A DNA stretch of 42,761 nt from Terriglobales bacterium (GTDB lineage: Bacteria; Acidobacteriota; Terriglobia; Terriglobales; Acidobacteriaceae): contig DASPRM010000155.1 of the NCBI GenBank assembly GCA_035624455.1, forward strand, positions 1 to 42,761. The letters are read 5' to 3'. This document shows, piece by piece, positions 39,239 through 42,761 of the stretch; the stretch's first letter is position 1; the number at the start of each line of letters is the position of its first letter. A program made the position numbers and the translations under genes. The notes under the pieces are model-generated. The model was not told the origin of the DNA, did no database searches, and worked only from the letters and a program-made list of their open reading frames with translations.

Positions 39239-39805
39239 TTGTCGGCAGCGGACCGCAACACCGGATTGTTCGAGGAGCTGGCTATGCCACTCTTCGACTC
39301 GCTCTACAATTTTGCGCAGTGGCTGACACAGGACCGCGCCGAAGCGGAAGAGTTGGTCCAGGAGACGTTTGCCAAGGCGCTTAAGGGCTTCTCTTCTTTC
39401 CAGATGGGAACCAACTTTCGCGCTTGGATATTCCGCATCCTGCGCAACACGTTTCTAACTTCCCGCACCGGATTGAAAGCGAAGATGACGGTGCCGCTGG
39501 AGGATGAAGAGGGAGGGCCGGAGCTGGCCATCAGCCGCGAAACCCCGGAGTCGCTGCTGCTGGGCGCAATCGACCATGAGCGTTTGCAGGAGGCGATCGC
39601 GCTGCTGCCCGTGGCCTTCCGCGAGGTGCTGCTGCTGAGCGATGTGGAGGAGATGTCGTATCGTGAGATTGCCGACACACTTGCTATCCCCATTGGCACC
39701 GTAATGTCGCGGCTTTCGCGGGCACGAACCGCGGTCAGAAATGCACTAAGTGGCAGCGGTCCAAAAGCTGTTCCCGAGACCAAGCCGCGGACAGGAACGG
39801 GGTAG
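39239..39805 (+). CDS. ECF RNA polymerase sigma factor
   Basis: Protein of 188 residues from TTG 39239; an in-frame stop lies 6 bases upstream. The next ATG (39284), which has a gaggagct site, would cut into the region-2 helix LFEELAMPLFDSLYN, so the longer form is preferred, though not certain. Region 2 has DRAEAEELVQETFAKALKGF and NFRAWIFRILRNTFL; region 4 has LPVAFREVLLLSDVEEMSYREIADTLAIPIGTVMSRLSRAR, a helix-turn-helix. It directs transcription of stress genes. The anti-sigma gene starts 7 bases after its stop codon. Confidence 0.93.
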   Translation: MSAADRNTGLFEELAMPLFDSLYNFAQWLTQDRAEAEELVQETFAKALKGFSSFQMGTNFRAWIFRILRNTFLTSRTGLKAKMTVPLEDEEGGPELAISRETPESLLLGAIDHERLQEAIALLPVAFREVLLLSDVEEMSYREIADTLAIPIGTVMSRLSRARTAVRNALSGSGPKAVPETKPRTGTG

Positions 39806-39812
39806 GAACCCT

Positions 39813-40571
39813 ATGCAGACGGAATGTGAGACCTGGCAATCCAAGATCGATCCGTATATCGATGCGGAGCTTTCCGAGAAGGAAGAGGCGGCGCTCAGCG
39901 AACACCTGAAGAGTTGCCCTGCGTGTTCGGGAGAAGCCCTGGGCCGGATGCGCCTGAAGCAGGCCAACCAGATCGTCGGCCGGCGCTACCGGCCGGAGCC
40001 GGACCTGCGGGCCCGCATCCAGCGTGAAGTTTTGGGAACCAAAAAGCGCCCACTTCTCGCCAGGCTTCTGCCAGCCTTTGCCGCAGCGGCCGCTTTCCTC
40101 GTGATCGCATATCTGGGCACGGTCTTTTCACTGCGCAGGATCGAGCGTCAGCAGGTTCTTGCGCAGGTCGCCGACATTCACGTGACCGACCTGGCCAGCG
40201 CCTCTCCGGTGGATGTGGTTTCCAGCGATCGGCACACCGTGAAGCCGTGGTTCCAGGGCCGGTTGCCGTTCACCTTTGATCTGCCAGAGCTGGGCGGATC
40301 GGAGTTCACGCTGGTGGGAGGACGCGTAGCTTATCTTGGCGGCGAACCGGGAGCCGAGTTGCTTTACAAGATTCGCAGTCACTATCTGACGGTGCTGATC
40401 CTTCGCGATAGTCCGAGCGTGCGGCTTGAGGGCGAGCGGGAAGCGAGCCAGTCGAATTTTCATGTTCGCAGCTGGGAGCAGAATGGGCTGCGCTACTTTC
40501 TGATCACGGATGCGGCTTCAGGCGACGGCGCGAAGCTCAGCGAGATGTTTAAGAGTGCGGAGCGCGGCTAG
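39813..40571 (+). CDS. Zinc-finger anti-sigma factor, membrane-anchored
   Basis: Protein of 252 residues from ATG 39813, 7 bases after the sigma gene stop; the longer frame from 39750 would overlap the sigma gene and is rejected. The N-terminal zinc-finger anti-sigma (zf-HC2) domain has C5, H31, C35 and C38 (EHLKSCPAC), typical of ZAS proteins that hold a sigma factor. One membrane helix lies at about 85-107 (LLPAFAAAAAFLVIAYLGTVF). The C-terminal part is periplasmic, about 145 residues of unrecognised beta-rich sequence that could be the sensor. Zinc cysteines can respond to oxidation, so a redox-controlled sigma pair is plausible. A hairpin repeat follows its stop. Confidence 0.92.
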   Translation: MQTECETWQSKIDPYIDAELSEKEEAALSEHLKSCPACSGEALGRMRLKQANQIVGRRYRPEPDLRARIQREVLGTKKRPLLARLLPAFAAAAAFLVIAYLGTVFSLRRIERQQVLAQVADIHVTDLASASPVDVVSSDRHTVKPWFQGRLPFTFDLPELGGSEFTLVGGRVAYLGGEPGAELLYKIRSHYLTVLILRDSPSVRLEGEREASQSNFHVRSWEQNGLRYFLITDAASGDGAKLSEMFKSAERG

Positions 40572-40573
40572 AC

Positions 40574-40604
40574 ACGTGGCGTGGACACTCTTGTCCGCCG
40601 CGCC
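40574..40604 (+). terminator. Stop-proximal hairpin repeat after the anti-sigma gene
   Basis: Reads cgtggcgtggacac, tct, then tgtccgccgcgcc: a stem of ggac/gtcc with flanking pairs and a short bulge. It begins a few bases after the anti-sigma stop (40569-40571) and is the counterpart of the 5286-5309 hairpin after the M28 gene. Confidence 0.55.
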
Positions 40605-40648
40605 TGCTTCCTGGACCGTCCGATTCGCCTCGAGCAACTTTCGTGATT

Positions 40649-40698
40649 GTCATCACGAGGAGGACGCCAGTGCGACGAGGGATCTGCAGTTCCTGCCC
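40649..40698 (+). repeat. GTCATC-type dispersed repeat
   Basis: Matches 20931-20978 over about 48 positions (gtcatca, gaggaggacgc, gagggat, gcagtt) and partly 5213-5230. It lies 45 bases after the hairpin repeat, in the same order as the pair at 5.2 kb. Confidence 0.6.
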
Positions 40699-40718
40699 TT
40701 TCATTATCCGTAGGCCTG

Positions 40719-41948
40719 TTACGCCTTCCGAAACGCCAGCACCGCATTCAACCCGCCAAACGCAAACGAATTTGACAGCGCGTACTCGACTTCCGCGCGT
40801 CGCGCACAGTTGGGTATCACGTCCAGATCGCACTCGGGATCGGGCTCGTTGTAATTGGCGGTAGGTGGCAACACATTGTGGCCCAGGGCAAGTAGCGTGG
40901 CCACAGCTTCCAGTGCTCCGGCAGCTCCCAGACCATGCCCGTGCATTGACTTGGTGGAGCTCACCGCCACTTTGTTGGCGTGCGCGCCGAGCGCAAGGCG
41001 AATCGCCTGCGTTTCGGTGGGATCATTTACCGGCGTCCCAGTGCCGTGCGCGTTAACGTATCCCACGGCTTCGGGGACGATACCGGCGTCGCGCATGGCG
41101 TTGCGCATGGCCAGCGCCGCTCCTTCCGCGGAGGGCTTCGTGATGTGCTCGGCGTCGGAGCTCATTCCGAACCCCACCAGCTCCCCATAGATCGTCGCTC
41201 CCCGCGCTCGTGCCGCCTCCATGGGCTCCAGCACCAGCATGCCGGCGCCTTCCCCAAGCACCATGCCCTTGCGATCGCGGGAAAACGGCCGGCAAGTTTC
41301 GGGCGAGACCACCCGCATGGCTTCCCAGGCCTTCAGGATGCCGAAGCTGAATGGCGCTTCGCTTCCTCCGGTGATCGCCACATCGACCATTCCCTGCCGC
41401 ACCATCCACAAGGCCTGGCCGATCGCATGGTTCGCGGAAGAACACGCCGTTGAAATCGTATATGCCGGTCCCCGGATCCCGAATTCCATCGCAATACAGC
41501 TCGCGCCTGCATTAGCCATGGTCTTGGGAATCGTCAGGGGATGTACACGGTTCCCACCTTTTTTGTATACATCCACGAACCCGATGTCTTCCGTGGATTG
41601 ACCACCCACACAGGACCCGGTGATCACCGCCACCCGCTCGCTCAATCCTGGGCTGAGTTTTTGCCTTCCCTCGGACAGCCCCGTCCGGCACACGGCTTCG
41701 CGAGCAGCGACTAGCGCAAATTGTGCGAAGCGGTCCCAGAAGTCAGCCTGATTCGACTGGAAGTGGTCGTCCTGCTTGTAGTCGCGCACCTCCGCGCCGT
41801 TCTGGAACTTCAAGCTGGAGACGTCGGCCAGAGAAATCGGTCCTATGCCGGGGCGGCCGGCTTCAAGCGACGCCCAGTTCTCCTCCAGGTTGAGGCCCAG
41901 AGCGGAGATGATCCCCATGCCGGTCACGGCTACACGGCGATCGGCCAT
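40719..41948 (-). CDS. fabF: Beta-ketoacyl-ACP synthase II (FabF-type)
   Basis: Protein of 409 residues, normal length. The Cys-His-His triad is complete: C169 (ISTACSSANH), H301 (NAHGTGTPVND) and H338 in the STKSMHGHGLGAAG block with K333. It condenses acyl-ACP with malonyl-ACP in fatty acid elongation. The long gap with GGNRVHPLTIPKTMANAGAS is typical of KAS II rather than KAS I. It overlaps no other gene but follows the ACP stop by 3 bases on the minus strand, so the two form one transcript. As no other fatty acid genes are near, this may be a specialised KAS-ACP pair. Confidence 0.94.
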   Translation of the reverse strand: MADRRVAVTGMGIISALGLNLEENWASLEAGRPGIGPISLADVSSLKFQNGAEVRDYKQDDHFQSNQADFWDRFAQFALVAAREAVCRTGLSEGRQKLSPGLSERVAVITGSCVGGQSTEDIGFVDVYKKGGNRVHPLTIPKTMANAGASCIAMEFGIRGPAYTISTACSSANHAIGQALWMVRQGMVDVAITGGSEAPFSFGILKAWEAMRVVSPETCRPFSRDRKGMVLGEGAGMLVLEPMEAARARGATIYGELVGFGMSSDAEHITKPSAEGAALAMRNAMRDAGIVPEAVGYVNAHGTGTPVNDPTETQAIRLALGAHANKVAVSSTKSMHGHGLGAAGALEAVATLLALGHNVLPPTANYNEPDPECDLDVIPNCARRAEVEYALSNSFAFGGLNAVLAFRKA

Positions 41949-41951
41949 GGA

Positions 41952-42254
41952 TTACTGCGAGCCCGCCTTTTGCGCTATCAGCTGCTTTACCCCGGCAACC
42001 ATCTCCTGCACGCTGCGAATGGCACGCGCCCGCTCGTCGGAGATGGAGATGTCAAATGCGCTTTCCAGTTCGAACAGGATATTCACGCTGTCCAGTGAAT
42101 CCAGCCCCAGTTGCTCGAAGGAGCTGTCCAGGTGCACCTGCTCCGGGGGAATGCGCTTTTGCGTGGCGATAATGCGGAGAATCTTCTCCGTGACGGCATC
42201 GGTAGCTTCGTCGGCGGAGACGGTCAGCGGTTGGGATTGCGGCTCGGTTGCCAT
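41952..42254 (-). CDS. acpP: Acyl carrier protein
   Basis: The start is moved to ATG 42254 (100 residues) because it has a gagg ribosome binding site and the longer form from 42302 adds unlikely residues. The phosphopantetheine site is the Ser in LGLDSLDSVNIL, and the four-helix fold (AVTEKILRIIATQKRIPPEQVHLDSSFEQ) is normal. An N-terminal extension of about 18 residues precedes the fold. It is 20 residues longer than the standard ACP. It is followed by the KAS II gene after 3 bases and should serve as its carrier. Confidence 0.9.
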   Translation of the reverse strand: MATEPQSQPLTVSADEATDAVTEKILRIIATQKRIPPEQVHLDSSFEQLGLDSLDSVNILFELESAFDISISDERARAIRSVQEMVAGVKQLIAQKAGSQ

Positions 42255-42347
42255 GAGAGCCTCTATTCTAGCCCACGAACGGCTGCCGCGAAGCAAAACC
42301 AAAGCCTGAATTGCCAGACTTCACTGCACCCAAAATAGTGCATCAAT

Positions 42348-42363
42348 GGCAAATTCGTTTGCC
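42348..42363. other. UUCG-loop hairpin in the ACP/PP2C divergent region
   Basis: ggcaaa (42348-42353) and tttgcc (42358-42363) enclose ttcg: a perfect 6-bp stem with a UUCG (or CGAA in the other direction) loop. It is not followed by a U-run and lies between two divergent genes, so it is a possible operator or leader hairpin, not an obvious terminator. Confidence 0.45.
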
Positions 42364-42472
42364 TCCGTCCTGTATCCTTAATCTTTGTTCCTATCCTTGC
42401 CTGAAGGAAGTGCCACTCCCGGTAATGCTCTTGGGGCTAAAGTAAGGTAGGATTTCTGGTCTGGAAAAACAC

Positions 42473-42761
42473 ATGGGGTACAGTGTCGCCGTCGCCGGTA
42501 AGAGCGATGTAGGCTGCGTGCGCTCGAACAATGAAGACAACTTCGGGTTCGACTCGCGCTATGGCATCTACGTCGTTTGTGACGGAATGGGCGGACAGGC
42601 GGCCGGCGAGGTCGCCAGCAAGCTGAGTGTGGATGCCGTCCTGGAATATTTCCGCCAGGCCGGTTCGGGACACCACTACAAGCAGGTCGGCGACCGTTAC
42701 GACGGCCTCTCGGTTCGCGCCAACGCTCTCGCCAGCGCCATCCAGATGGCCAACCAGGCCG
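42473..42761 (+). CDS. PP2C-type serine/threonine phosphatase, 3'-truncated by the window edge
   Basis: Only the first 96 residues are inside the window. The start of the PP2C fold is clear: GKSDVGCVRSNNEDNFGFD, with the metal-binding D in SNNED, then YVVCDGMGGQAAGE, the first metal-binding Asp motif. PP2C phosphatases remove phosphate from Ser/Thr and often partner a Hanks-type kinase, which may lie beyond the window. ATG 42473 has only a weak ribosome binding site, but the frame begins exactly where the family does. Confidence 0.93.
   Translation, partial: MGYSVAVAGKSDVGCVRSNNEDNFGFDSRYGIYVVCDGMGGQAAGEVASKLSVDAVLEYFRQAGSGHHYKQVGDRYDGLSVRANALASAIQMANQA

Overview
The window looks like a chromosomal segment of a Gram-negative, moderately high-GC soil bacterium, most likely an acidobacterium of the Terriglobia type. 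This is inferred from gene content: an F-type ATP synthase cluster without subunits a and c, a signal-peptide-bearing b subunit, a long gamma subunit, a DUF2203 protein, the hfq-hflX pair, a huge RHS/YD-repeat protein, several large exported proteins, and many dispersed GC-rich hairpin repeats. No rRNA, tRNA, CRISPR array, transposase or phage gene was found. It reads as a mostly housekeeping chromosome with small accessory patches.

Layout. 1-5.3 kb: the 3' two-thirds or more of an RHS/YD-repeat protein with a cysteine-containing variable C-terminus, a small two-helix membrane protein, then 700 bp of repeat-rich non-coding DNA. 5.3-9.4 kb: exported M28 metallopeptidase (minus), a YihY/BrkB membrane protein, and an exported unknown protein flanked by a 65-bp partial duplication of the yihY tail. 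9.8-14 kb: a 1024-residue exported protein with a metzincin-like fold that has lost its zinc motif, converging on an exported HEAT-like unknown. 14.2-21 kb: Mn-type superoxide dismutase, moaA with a structured leader, exported transglutaminase-like protein, cysK, DinB-family protein, Tat-exported GH1 beta-glucosidase. 21.2-26.7 kb: a small coiled-coil protein followed by a PilZ-GAF-TM-TonB_C fusion, nadA, a DUF2203 protein and an SH3-domain lipoprotein. 26.7-30 kb: a membrane-only PuuD homologue and a DUF309 protein (minus), then hfq and hflX.

30.3-37 kb: ATP synthase genes in the order b', b, delta, alpha, gamma, beta, epsilon behind a good sigma-70-like promoter. A large branched palindromic element lies between gamma and beta. 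37.1-40.6 kb: a minus-strand three-gene operon (Tat metallophosphoesterase, single-domain CuA cupredoxin, lipoprotein cytochrome c), divergent from an ECF sigma factor and its zinc-finger anti-sigma factor. 40.7-42.8 kb: an ACP-KAS II pair (minus), divergent from the start of a PP2C-type protein phosphatase that runs off the window.

Themes. Genes lie in short operons separated by repeat-bearing gaps. Two gaps (5.2 and 40.6 kb) carry the same composite repeat in the same orientation relative to the preceding gene, with a hairpin starting a few bases after the stop codon. The best candidates for something undescribed are the CuA/cytochrome/phosphoesterase operon beside its ECF pair, the PilZ-GAF-TonB fusion, the zinc-less metzincin, the RHS tail with its small membrane neighbour, and the structured repeat elements. 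All functional calls come from reading motifs by eye; no database search was run.
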